Below, in pieces: positions 17,475-24,604 of a stretch of 54,812 nt of DNA; positions within the stretch are counted from its first letter, which is position 1; the number at the start of each line of letters is the position of its first letter. Location of the stretch: NCBI GenBank assembly GCA_937138395.1, contig CAKZPB010000113.1, forward strand, positions 1-54,812, read 5' to 3'. The notes beneath the pieces are model-generated. The model searched no databases. It worked only from the letters and a program-made list of their open reading frames with translations, and was not told the DNA's origin. The position numbers were made by a program, and so were the translations under genes. The DNA comes from an uncultured Pseudomonadota bacterium. GTDB lineage: Bacteria > Pseudomonadota > Gammaproteobacteria > Xanthomonadales > Wenzhouxiangellaceae.

Positions 17475-17735
17475 ATGAACTGCATGGCCCTGAAAACCAT
17501 CGACAAACTGTATGACCTGAGTCTGGCCCAGCTGGTCCGTATGAAGCTGGAGTCCGAGCGCATTCCGGTTCACCTGGGTTCCGAGGGTTTCGCGTCCCTG
17601 TTCGGCGTGCAAAGCAGCTACAGCGCAGTTCGCATTCAGGTGCCTGAGGAATACGAACGCCGTGCCAGATCCGTGCTGGACGAGCTCTACGCTGCGCTGG
17701 GCGAGCGCTCGCTTTCCGAGGCCGGAGACGCTTGA
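17475..17735 (+). CDS. DUF2007-type small protein
   Basis: 86 residues resembling the DUF2007 family (putative signal-transducing proteins, PII-like fold): LYDLSLAQLVRMKLESERIPVHLGSE..., then SYSAVRIQVPEEYERRARSVLDEL. The pattern of helix, buried Gly and a second beta-alpha unit is typical. ATG 17475 is used; an ATG three codons later (17484, MALKTIDK) is equally possible. It is convergent with xerC downstream. Function is unknown. Confidence 0.7.
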   Translation: MNCMALKTIDKLYDLSLAQLVRMKLESERIPVHLGSEGFASLFGVQSSYSAVRIQVPEEYERRARSVLDELYAALGERSLSEAGDA

Positions 17736-17797
17736 ATCAACAGGTTCCGAGGCACGCCTCGAAGTCGCATCATGCCATTCAATACCGCTTGGTGCTA

Positions 17798-18754
17798 TCA
17801 GTCATTGCTGCGTGATTTGCGTGCCCGGGGATGCGTTCGGTCATAGACCTCGGCCAGATGCTGAAAATCAAGATGCGTATAGATTTGCGTGGTCGACAAA
17901 TTGGCATGTCCCAACAGTTCCTGCACGGCGCGTAAATCGCCCGACGACTCCAGGATATGCGAGGCAAACGAGTGACGCAGCTGGTGCGGATGTACGGACT
18001 GGCCCAGACCCTGCTGGCGAGCACGCACATCAAAGCGTTTCTGAATGGCGCGCACCGTCATTGCCTTACCCTTCAGCGACGTGAATACCCGTGTTGGTGG
18101 CTCACCAGGCTGATTGCCTTGTTCGCAGCGCCAGGCTTGCAATGCTGAAATGGCATGTCGTCCGATCGGCACCAGGCGCTCCTTGTCGCCCTTGCCGATG
18201 ACGCGGAGCAGGCCCTGTTCGAGATCCATCCGTTCCCAACGCGCGTCGGCCAGCTCACTGACGCGCAGTCCCGAGGAATAGCAAAGCTCCAGCATGGCGC
18301 GATCGCGAATATCCAGAGGCCGGTCTCCGGGTAGGTCTATCAACTGCAGTACCTGGTCGGGATCGAGCGTGCGCGGAAGTTTTCGGCGGGCTCGGGGTGC
18401 GCGCAGATCGGCAGCCGGGTTGGTCTGGATGATGCTGCGCTCGGCCAGGAAGCCAAACCACTTGCGCAAGGCCGACAACCGTCGCTGGATGGATCGTGGG
18501 CTCAAGCCCTGGCGAGCCTCTCGTGCAGCGAAGCTGCGCAGGTGCTGGGCGTCGATCGAGTCGGGTCTATCGAGCTGCTGGTGCTTGCACCAGGCAGCGA
18601 ATTTCTCCAGATCCCGTCGATAGGCCTCCTGACTTGCAGCACTCAGGCGCCCGGCTGCGCGACAGGTATCGAGAAAGTGCTGGATGTGCTTGCCAATGTC
18701 ATCCGGCGAATTGCCATCGGCGGGGTCATGTTCTGCGGTACTGGATTCAGGCAC
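17798..18754 (-). CDS. xerC: Tyrosine recombinase XerC
   Basis: 318 residues. Resolves chromosome dimers at dif together with XerD. The SAM-like core-binding domain lies at about 20-110 and the catalytic domain after 130. All catalytic residues are visible: Arg164 (GLRVSEL), Lys188 (GKGDKER), His257 and Arg260 (HQLRHSFASH), His283 (LGHAN) and Tyr292 (TTQIYTHLDF). The neighbourhood dapF-DUF484-xerC is the one known for xerC rather than xerD. The start is GTG 18754, overlapping the DUF484 gene by 8 bases. It is a housekeeping gene and not evidence for a mobile element here. Confidence 0.95.
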   Translation of the reverse strand: MPESSTAEHDPADGNSPDDIGKHIQHFLDTCRAAGRLSAASQEAYRRDLEKFAAWCKHQQLDRPDSIDAQHLRSFAAREARQGLSPRSIQRRLSALRKWFGFLAERSIIQTNPAADLRAPRARRKLPRTLDPDQVLQLIDLPGDRPLDIRDRAMLELCYSSGLRVSELADARWERMDLEQGLLRVIGKGDKERLVPIGRHAISALQAWRCEQGNQPGEPPTRVFTSLKGKAMTVRAIQKRFDVRARQQGLGQSVHPHQLRHSFASHILESSGDLRAVQELLGHANLSTTQIYTHLDFQHLAEVYDRTHPRARKSRSND

Positions 18755-19433
18755 TGCGCCGCGAGGGCTGTTCCCCGATCAGCAGACCGAGCTGCACGCG
18801 GACGGTTTCACCCAGCAGATCAAGAAACAGCGTGCCCATGTCGGGGTGGAACCGTTCGGCCGATCGCGCGCCAATCAACAGCAGGCCCTGATCGTCCAAC
18901 GGCACCAGCGCCGCCGAAGTGATCTGATCGGCCTCGTCGGCCAGCAGGTGTTTGCGCTTGGCCTGCGTCAGACGTCCGCAATAGGGTGTCTGTTGCTTGA
19001 TCAGTGACTGCACCCAGTCCGGTTGTTCATCGTCGAGCTGGTGGACCAACGCATGATCAAAGACATCGTTTGGCGCCTGGCGCAGCAGAAGCCCAATCGT
19101 ATCGGCGTCAAAATCGTCACGCAAGGCATCGCCCAATCGCTCGATAAAATCGGTCAGATCGGACGTGCTGGATAGGTGCAGGGTCAACTTGTGCAGGCGC
19201 TGCATCAACTTTTCATTCTGACCGGCAATGCCGCTGAGATGTTCAAGCTGATGTTTGAGCTGCCTGTTCTGTTCGATCAACCGTTGATTCTGATAGCCGA
19301 TCAGCGAGGTCACCGACTCGTCACTCGCTGGCAGTTCCAGACCGTCGAGCAATTCGGGGTGTTGTGCCAGGAAATCGGGGTGTTGTTCCAGCCAGGTTCG
19401 AATACGATCCGCATCCAGTTGTGCGTCAGTCAT
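18747..19433 (-). CDS. DUF484 family protein
   Basis: 228 residues. The N-terminus IRTWLEQHPDFLAQHPELLDGLELP is the DUF484 hallmark, then a coiled-coil (about 50-90, LIEQNRQLKHQLEHLSGIAGQNE) and a GAF-like globular domain. The family is regularly found between dapF and xerC in gammaproteobacteria; its function is undefined. It overlaps dapF by 4 bases (ATGA) and xerC by 8, so all three are co-transcribed. Confidence 0.9.
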   Translation of the reverse strand: MTDAQLDADRIRTWLEQHPDFLAQHPELLDGLELPASDESVTSLIGYQNQRLIEQNRQLKHQLEHLSGIAGQNEKLMQRLHKLTLHLSSTSDLTDFIERLGDALRDDFDADTIGLLLRQAPNDVFDHALVHQLDDEQPDWVQSLIKQQTPYCGRLTQAKRKHLLADEADQITSAALVPLDDQGLLLIGARSAERFHPDMGTLFLDLLGETVRVQLGLLIGEQPSRRSA

Positions 19434-20272
19434 GCAAGGCGACCCTCATAAAGAAAACGTGCCGGTCCGGTCAAATAGACCAGTTCTTGATCCACATCCC
19501 AATCTACCATAACCCCGCCGCCCGGCTGTATGACCTGGAGTGGTGTATTCAACGAATGCCTGAGCAACAGACTGACCGCCGCAGCACAGGCGCCGCTGCC
19601 GCAGGCACGGGTCGCAGCAGCGCCGCGCTCGAACACGCGCAACTCGACAACGCCTGAACCCGTTGGATCATCTGACGCCTGCAAGCAGGCCAGGCCGATG
19701 TTGCAGCGATTGTGCCAGCCGGGCTGGTTCTGGACGAAGCGGGCGACTTCGATCAGCGTTGCCTCACTGGCCGGTTCAGGCCAGTGGATCACCAGATGCG
19801 GGTTGCCCAGGAGGATCAAGTCCGCGTGTAGCGCTTGATCGGGCAGCGCCGGCAGCTCGGCTTGTTCAATCCGCTTCACTCCGGGAAGGCTTGCCGTATA
19901 GCGTTGATGTCTGGCGCGGGACAGCGTTGAAATGCCTGCCGGCGTTTGAAGCTGATGGTTGGTCTCGAGCTGGCCGCGGCGGTCGAGCCATAGCGCAATG
20001 GCTCGGAGCCCGTTGCCGCATTGTTCGGCCGCAGTGCCGTCACAGTTGAAAATGGTTAGCTTCAGCGCGACCGGTTCTGCAGATGAGTCGGTCGGGTCGA
20101 GTGCGTGGTTCAGCAACAGCAACTGATCGAAGCCAACGCCGGTTCTGCGATCGCCGAGCTGATCAATCTGTCCAGGGCTGAACGTCGCCGTCTGTGTTCG
20201 CTGGTCGACCAGCATGAAGTCATTGCCGAGCGCTTCCAGCTTGTAAAAATGCAGTCCGGAAAGTTCAGTCAT
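19430..20272 (-). CDS. dapF: Diaminopimelate epimerase
   Basis: 280 residues. Converts LL- to meso-diaminopimelate for lysine and peptidoglycan. The two catalytic cysteines are Cys85 (GTAAEQCGNGLR) and Cys224 (TRACGSGACAAA). The N-terminus FYKLEALGNDFMLVD and GVGFDQLLL are typical. Small deviations from the common pattern are NCDGT for NADGS and the AAATR loop before the second Cys. ATG 20272 (MTELSGLHF) is used; the open frame upstream runs into the methyltransferase gene and is not family-like. It is preceded at 10 bases by the methyltransferase gene. Confidence 0.95.
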   Translation of the reverse strand: MTELSGLHFYKLEALGNDFMLVDQRTQTATFSPGQIDQLGDRRTGVGFDQLLLLNHALDPTDSSAEPVALKLTIFNCDGTAAEQCGNGLRAIALWLDRRGQLETNHQLQTPAGISTLSRARHQRYTASLPGVKRIEQAELPALPDQALHADLILLGNPHLVIHWPEPASEATLIEVARFVQNQPGWHNRCNIGLACLQASDDPTGSGVVELRVFERGAAATRACGSGACAAAVSLLLRHSLNTPLQVIQPGGGVMVDWDVDQELVYLTGPARFLYEGRLA

Positions 20273-20282
20273 GGTGCCGTGT

Positions 20283-20969
20283 TCAGTGGTCAAGCTGTCC
20301 CTGCGCGATCCAGTGGCGGTCGCTGATGCGCTGCACCTCCAGCGTGAGTCCGGCTGCGCGAACCTGCGCTTGCACTTCATCCAGCGTCCAGGCGGCTTTG
20401 AGGCTATTGAAGAAATCCTGTTTCAGCACGTCAGGCGCGTGTTCGGCATAGCGTTGCACGAGTTGATCTGCCTGGTCTTCGCTGGCCGGTCGTTCCAGGT
20501 CCATGACCTGAACAGAAGCACCAGTAGCGCCGAGCTGCTTGATACTGTTCCAAAGAACTGATGGGTCCGGTAAATGATGCAGCAGACTGTTCGACAGTAC
20601 GATCTGATAATGCTGCTGCGGAAGGGATGGATCAGGCAGGTGGGCGAATTTGAATTCCACTCGATTGTTCATCGATTGAAGCCGTGCTGCGGCTTCGGCG
20701 GATTTCAACATATTGGCCCCCGCATCAACACCCTGAATGGTCCAGTCCGGCCGCTGCCTGGCCAGTCGCAAACAGATATCGCCCGGACCGCAGCCCAGGT
20801 CGACCAAACGAACGGGTCGAGTTTGGAATTGTAGAACCGACGGCATGTGCAGCAGTTGGTCGACGAACAAGCGGTTGGACTCGGCGAAATCGGCTTCGCT
20901 GTAAGCCTGTACCTGATCGGGCGCATCCATCAGCTCCGGTTCAGGGACGCGTTGCATCGTCATCTTCAT
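20283..20969 (-). CDS. Class I SAM-dependent methyltransferase, substrate unknown
   Basis: About 228 residues. A Rossmann methyltransferase with motif I VDLGCGPGDICLRLA, the acidic end of strand 2 in GVDAGANML, and NSLLHHLPDPSVLW at motif IV/V, similar to small-molecule (Methyltransf_11/25) enzymes. Three in-frame ATGs lie close together (20969, 20963, 20957) with no decisive ribosome-binding site, so the exact start is uncertain. It overlaps the end of lptM by about 29 bases. In many gammaproteobacteria lysA occupies this place between lptM and dapF; here the methyltransferase stands instead. Its substrate cannot be inferred. Confidence 0.85.
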   Translation of the reverse strand: MKMTMQRVPEPELMDAPDQVQAYSEADFAESNRLFVDQLLHMPSVLQFQTRPVRLVDLGCGPGDICLRLARQRPDWTIQGVDAGANMLKSAEAAARLQSMNNRVEFKFAHLPDPSLPQQHYQIVLSNSLLHHLPDPSVLWNSIKQLGATGASVQVMDLERPASEDQADQLVQRYAEHAPDVLKQDFFNSLKAAWTLDEVQAQVRAAGLTLEVQRISDRHWIAQGQLDH

Positions 20970-21126
20970 TCTCGTTGGCCTGTGGATCAGGTTCGGCTTG
21001 TGCGGGTGGCGCTTCTGGCAGGTACAGGTCACCCTTCAATCCGCAACCAGTCAGCCATAGCAAGCACAGCAGCAGTGCCAGAAGGCCTGCACATGCAGGT
21101 AGAATTCTCGATATGTCAGAAAACAA
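20941..21126 (-). CDS. lptM: LptM (YifL)-type small lipoprotein
   Basis: 61 residues. A hydrophobic signal (about 8-25) with lipobox LTGC, then GLKGDLYLP, the conserved start of mature LptM/YifL, which assists oxidative maturation of the LptDE LPS translocon in E. coli. The acidic, Pro-rich tail is variable in the family. No ATG is available; TTG 21126 with AGGA about 9 bases upstream is the best start. That start lies 14 bases inside the divergent esterase gene, an unusual 5'-5' overlap. It heads the lptM-methyltransferase-dapF-DUF484-xerC operon. Confidence 0.8.
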   Translation of the reverse strand: MFSDISRILPACAGLLALLLCLLWLTGCGLKGDLYLPEAPPAQAEPDPQANENEDDDATRP

Positions 21127-21799
21127 AAAAACAATCCTGGATTGCGTGGTAAAGGAAACCGGGCAACATCCACAGCGGTGCGTGATCTGGCTGCATGGTT
21201 TGGGTGCTGACGGTCATGATTTCGAGCCGATTGTACCGCAGCTGATCGAAACCACGCGCAGCCCGACGCGCTTCGTGTTCCCGCATGCGCGGGTGCGGCC
21301 GGTCACCATCAATAACGGCATGGCCATGCGCGCCTGGTATGACATTCTGGGTATGCAGATCGATCGAGACCAGGACCGCGCGGGCATCGAGCAGTCGATT
21401 GATGACGTCAATCAGCTGATCGACCGTGAACTGGAGCGTGGATTCAAACCCGAGCAGATCGTGCTGGCCGGTTTTTCCCAAGGCGGTGCTATTGCCTTGC
21501 GCTGTGGATTGTCGCGCCAAGTCGCGCTGGCCGCGGTTGTCGGATTGTCCTGCTATTTGCTGCAGGCCGATAACCGAGCGGAATGGTTGTCCGATGCCGG
21601 ATCTCAGACACCAGTGTTCATTGGCCATGGCAGCGTTGATCCAGTGGTGCCGATTGCGTTGGGGCAACACGCGGCAACGGCGCTGCAGTCCAGTGGGCTC
21701 AACATCCAATGGCAACACTGGCCGATCGCCCATGGCGTCAGTCCCGATGAGATTGCCACGCTGGATCGCTGGCTTGGCGAGCAGTTGAAGATGGCCTGA
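21113..21799 (+). CDS. Carboxylesterase (phospholipase/carboxylesterase family)
   Basis: 228-residue alpha/beta hydrolase of the Abhydrolase_2 type. The sequence WLHGLGADGHDFEPIVPQL is at the N-terminus. Nucleophile Ser122 lies in GFSQGGA, acid Asp176 in GHGSVDPVVP and His207 in IAHGVS. It resembles Pseudomonas EstB/carboxylesterase II: cytoplasmic, broad on short-chain esters. ATG 21113 is the family-like start; the open frame further upstream (from 20684) lies over the methyltransferase gene and is not real. It is 6 bases upstream of the AlgR-like gene. Confidence 0.92.
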   Translation: MSENKKTILDCVVKETGQHPQRCVIWLHGLGADGHDFEPIVPQLIETTRSPTRFVFPHARVRPVTINNGMAMRAWYDILGMQIDRDQDRAGIEQSIDDVNQLIDRELERGFKPEQIVLAGFSQGGAIALRCGLSRQVALAAVVGLSCYLLQADNRAEWLSDAGSQTPVFIGHGSVDPVVPIALGQHAATALQSSGLNIQWQHWPIAHGVSPDEIATLDRWLGEQLKMA

Positions 21800-21805
21800 C
21801 CTCGC

Positions 21806-22513
21806 ATGAAGCCGCTTAAACTATTCATCGTCGATGATGAGCCGCCTGCTGTAGAGCGGATGACAAGCCTGTTAGCCGACATGCCGGACGTCGAGATTGT
21901 CGGCTGTGAATCGCGCAGTGATCGCGTGCTCGAGCGTTGCGTCGAACTGGCGCCGGATGCCATCCTGCTGGATATCGAAATGCCCGGTCTGGATGGCATG
22001 CAATTGGCTACCAGGATTCATGACCTGAAATCACCGCCCCAGATTATCTTTGTGACCGCCTATGAAGACTATGCCGTCGATGCTTTCGGCCTTGAGGCCG
22101 TGGATTACCTGGTAAAACCCGTTCGGCCAGGCCGGTTACAGCAGGCGCTGAAGCGATTGCAGCCCGAGTCCGCTTACCTTGAAAGCGCACACCTCGCCGC
22201 CAGAATTGGTGATCGCCTGATCCGCTTGCCGCTGCAATCGGTGCGTGTATTGGTTGCCAGTGACAAATGCGTGATTGCACATAGCCTGGATGGCCAGAGT
22301 CTGCTCGATGGCAGCCTGAAGCAGATCGAAGAGCAATATCCAGGTCACTTTGTGCGCGTGCACCGAAATGCACTGGTCAGCCGGTCGCATATTCGATCGG
22401 TATACCGAAATTCGGACGGGATCGAACGGGTCGAAATCGAAGGCACCGACGTCCAGCCCGAGATCTCGCGTCGTAATCGCGGCGAGTTGAAACGCTGGTT
22501 GAAGCAATCATGA
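21806..22513 (+). CDS. algR: LytTR-type response regulator, AlgR-like
   Basis: 235 residues: a receiver domain (1-120) with DDE 10-12, phospho-Asp56 (ILLDIEMPGLDGM) and Lys in YLVKPV, then a LytTR DNA-binding domain (about 135-232) with VRVLVASDKCVIAH...GHFVRVHRNALVS. In Pseudomonas algR lies in the same order before hemC and hemD and is paired with the sensor AlgZ. No algZ is seen here; the upstream gene is an esterase. It overlaps hemC by 4 bases, so regulator and haem genes are co-expressed. Confidence 0.88.
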   Translation: MKPLKLFIVDDEPPAVERMTSLLADMPDVEIVGCESRSDRVLERCVELAPDAILLDIEMPGLDGMQLATRIHDLKSPPQIIFVTAYEDYAVDAFGLEAVDYLVKPVRPGRLQQALKRLQPESAYLESAHLAARIGDRLIRLPLQSVRVLVASDKCVIAHSLDGQSLLDGSLKQIEEQYPGHFVRVHRNALVSRSHIRSVYRNSDGIERVEIEGTDVQPEISRRNRGELKRWLKQS

Positions 22514-23427
22514 AGGACAATCGCCTGATTATTGCAACCCGAAAGAGCCGGCTGGCCCTCTGGCAAAGCCATTTTGTCATGCATGAGCTGATGCAAGCGT
22601 GGCCCGGGCTGGAAGTGGAGCTGTTGCCCCTCAGTACGCGCGGCGATGAGGTGCTGGATCAACCGTTGACGACCATTGGCGGCAAAGGCCTGTTTCTGAA
22701 AGAGCTGGAGCGTGCCCTGCTTGATGGGCGCGCAGATATTGCGGTGCATTCGTTGAAGGACGTGCCTGCTGAATCACCCGAGGGCCTGATGCTGGGCGCC
22801 GTATTGCCGCGTGCGGATGCCGAGGATGTTTGGATCAGTCGACATGGGCTATCGATCGGTCAGCTAGCGAGCGGCAGTCGCGTTGGCAGCTCCAGCCTGC
22901 GTCGCATGAGCCAGCTTTGTGCCGTGCGTAAAGATCTTGAGCTGGTTGGCCTGCGCGGCAATGTGGAGACTCGGTTGAAGGCGGTTGCGTCCGGACAGGT
23001 CGACGCGACGATTCTAGCCGCGGCCGGGTTGCGCAGACTCGATATCGAGCCGGAAAACGCAATCGAGCTGCCGCTGGAGGAGTGGCTGCCGGCGCCGGGG
23101 CAGGGTGTGATCACCGTTCAGTGCCGTGCGTCGGATTCGGCCGTGACAGAGCGGATCCGGGCCATCCACTGTAGCCATACCGCTGCGGTGGTTGCAGCCG
23201 AACGCGCGGTGGTGGAGCGCCTGGGCGGGGACTGCAGAATGCCACTGGCTGCGCTTGCTGTACTACGAGAAAATCAGCTGCGGCTCAAAGCACGATTGGG
23301 CAGTACTTCTGGGCTATTGATTGATTGCGATGAGACGGATACTATTGATAATGCGAAATCGCTCGGATCTCGAGTGGCTGACCAACTATTGGCCAAAGGA
23401 GGCCAGCAATTACTCGCTATTGACTAG
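22510..23427 (+). CDS. hemC: Hydroxymethylbilane synthase (porphobilinogen deaminase)
   Basis: 305 residues. Joins four porphobilinogen molecules in haem synthesis. Conserved parts are ATRKSRLALWQ, GGKGLFLKELE, HSLKDVP, VGSSSLRRMSQL, LRGNVETRL and the cofactor-attachment Cys242 (GGDCRMPLA), at the same number as in E. coli. It starts with ATG overlapping algR. A terminator and structured region follow before hemD. Confidence 0.96.
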   Translation: MKDNRLIIATRKSRLALWQSHFVMHELMQAWPGLEVELLPLSTRGDEVLDQPLTTIGGKGLFLKELERALLDGRADIAVHSLKDVPAESPEGLMLGAVLPRADAEDVWISRHGLSIGQLASGSRVGSSSLRRMSQLCAVRKDLELVGLRGNVETRLKAVASGQVDATILAAAGLRRLDIEPENAIELPLEEWLPAPGQGVITVQCRASDSAVTERIRAIHCSHTAAVVAAERAVVERLGGDCRMPLAALAVLRENQLRLKARLGSTSGLLIDCDETDTIDNAKSLGSRVADQLLAKGGQQLLAID

Positions 23428-23551
23428 TCATTCACGTTAGATCTGCATACTCAAATCTCTTATTGGAGTGATTAGAAAAAATAATCAATTGCATCTGGAC
23501 ATGAGTGTTTCATTTATGTAACAATTCGTTTCACTTGATACCAAGTTTGCT

Positions 23552-23692
23552 TTCCGGATGTCATCAACGACCTAGTTGACTGATGCACGTCCCCCTACTG
23601 CCAACGCCAACACGCAAGCCCCCAGTGTATTGGTTCGTTAGGTCAGACATCCGGAATTTATCCAAAAGACCTGCCTTCGGGCAGGTCTTTTT
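23552..23692 (+). ncRNA. Candidate structured small RNA with C-rich loops
   Basis: The 340-base gap between hemC and hemD has no ORF on this strand but carries a long nested hairpin. Perfect 11-bp arms TTCCGGATGTC (23552-23562) and GACATCCGGAA (23646-23656) enclose a second pair GACCTA/TAGGTC (23569-23574, 23639-23644) and an inner CCAACAC/GTG(TA)TTGG stem (23607-23613, 23625-23633). Two runs of five C (23591-23595 and 23619-23623) sit in predicted single-stranded positions. A complete intrinsic terminator ends the region at 23692. The flanking DNA upstream (23430-23550) is AT-rich and could hold the promoter. C-rich exposed loops recall Xanthomonas sRNA sX13, which pairs with G-rich targets; homology was not tested. 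It could instead be a leader or attenuator for hemD. Confidence 0.5.
23667..23692 (+). terminator. Intrinsic terminator between hemC and hemD
   Basis: Stem AGACCTGCC / GGCAGGTCT (9 bp) closed by the stable TTCG loop and followed by TTTTT. It would end hemC transcripts or the candidate small RNA, so hemD must be reached by read-through or its own promoter. Confidence 0.85.
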
Positions 23693-23767
23693 CGTACTGA
23701 ACAACATGCAACCGATGGATTGTTGACCAAGTATTCGATTGCATCTTCCAGGTGATATTCTGAAATC

Positions 23768-24517
23768 ATGAATATACCGTGTGTTGTCGTGACACGACCC
23801 GTACCCGATCATCAGCATCTGATGGATCAATTGTCCGGTCTCGGGCTCCAGGCGATCCACGCGCCAGCCTTCGAGCTGGAACCTCACACACTCGATGACG
23901 CCACCAGGCAAGGTCTGAATCGGTGCGAGCTGATGATTGCTGTCAGTCCAATGGCCGCACGCTCCGCTGTTGACCAGCTTTCACCCGAATTGCTCGGCCA
24001 GGTCCAATGGCTGGTTCCCGGTGCGGGGACAGCAGCAGTCCTCCAGCAGCATGGCTACAGCGCAGCGTATCCGCCGAAATCAAGTACCAGTGAGGCGCTG
24101 CTGAATTTGCAGGCACTCGAGCAGGTCAAGGGTAAAACCATCGGCCTGCTGAATGCACGGCAGGGTCGCCGACTGCTGCCCGAAACGCTGGCCGAGCGCG
24201 GCGCAACGGTAATCGAGGCTGAAATCTATCGAAGAATCGCGCTGCCGCTTCCGCAATGCCTGCTGAAACAACTTGATTTACCCGCCGGCGAAGCAGTCCC
24301 TGTTGCCACATTGATCAGTAGCCGGAATGCATTCGATCATTTAGCGGATGCGCTTGAGCCGGATCGTCGCCAGCGCTGGTTGAAGGGCAGGTTCATTGTT
24401 TCCTCAGCGCGTTTGTCAAACCATTTGCAAGGCAAGGGCGCGCAACGAATCCTGGTGGCGGATGGCGCTGGCGATAATGATATGCTCGATGCATTGGCCC
24501 GGTCTGGATGGTGCTGA
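23768..24517 (+). CDS. hemD: Uroporphyrinogen-III synthase
   Basis: 249 residues. Closes and inverts ring D of hydroxymethylbilane to uroporphyrinogen III. HemD is poorly conserved, but the two-domain pattern is visible: VVVTRPVPDHQHLMDQL at the start, LMIAVSPMAARSAVDQL, WLVPGAGTAAVLQQHGYS, GKTIGLLNARQGRRLLPETLAERGATV and YRRIALP. The context after hemC and before hemX/hemY makes the call firm. Confidence 0.9.
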   Translation: MNIPCVVVTRPVPDHQHLMDQLSGLGLQAIHAPAFELEPHTLDDATRQGLNRCELMIAVSPMAARSAVDQLSPELLGQVQWLVPGAGTAAVLQQHGYSAAYPPKSSTSEALLNLQALEQVKGKTIGLLNARQGRRLLPETLAERGATVIEAEIYRRIALPLPQCLLKQLDLPAGEAVPVATLISSRNAFDHLADALEPDRRQRWLKGRFIVSSARLSNHLQGKGAQRILVADGAGDNDMLDALARSGWC

Positions 24518-24604
24518 GAGTGTCCAACACTCCACGGCCAGCTGCTTCACGTTCCACTCGATAATCCGGTAGCATCTTGTTCAGGTGTACCGAAGACTGA
24601 TGCA

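Noticed and set aside
17798-18754. Tyrosine recombinase as evidence of a genomic island or integron integrase
   Set aside because: Its neighbours dapF and DUF484 and its sequence identify housekeeping XerC, and it lacks the extra integrase-specific segment of IntI.
23569-23644. attC site reading of the hemC-hemD hairpin (GACCTA...GTTAGGTC)
   Set aside because: GTTAGGT resembles an R' box, but the partner is ACCTAGT rather than ACCTAAC, no L boxes pair, and the stem extends 11 bp beyond; a structured RNA explains it better.
24518-24604. GAGTGT/ACACTC hairpin between hemD and hemX
   Set aside because: The stem is six bases with no T tail, too weak to call a terminator or regulator.
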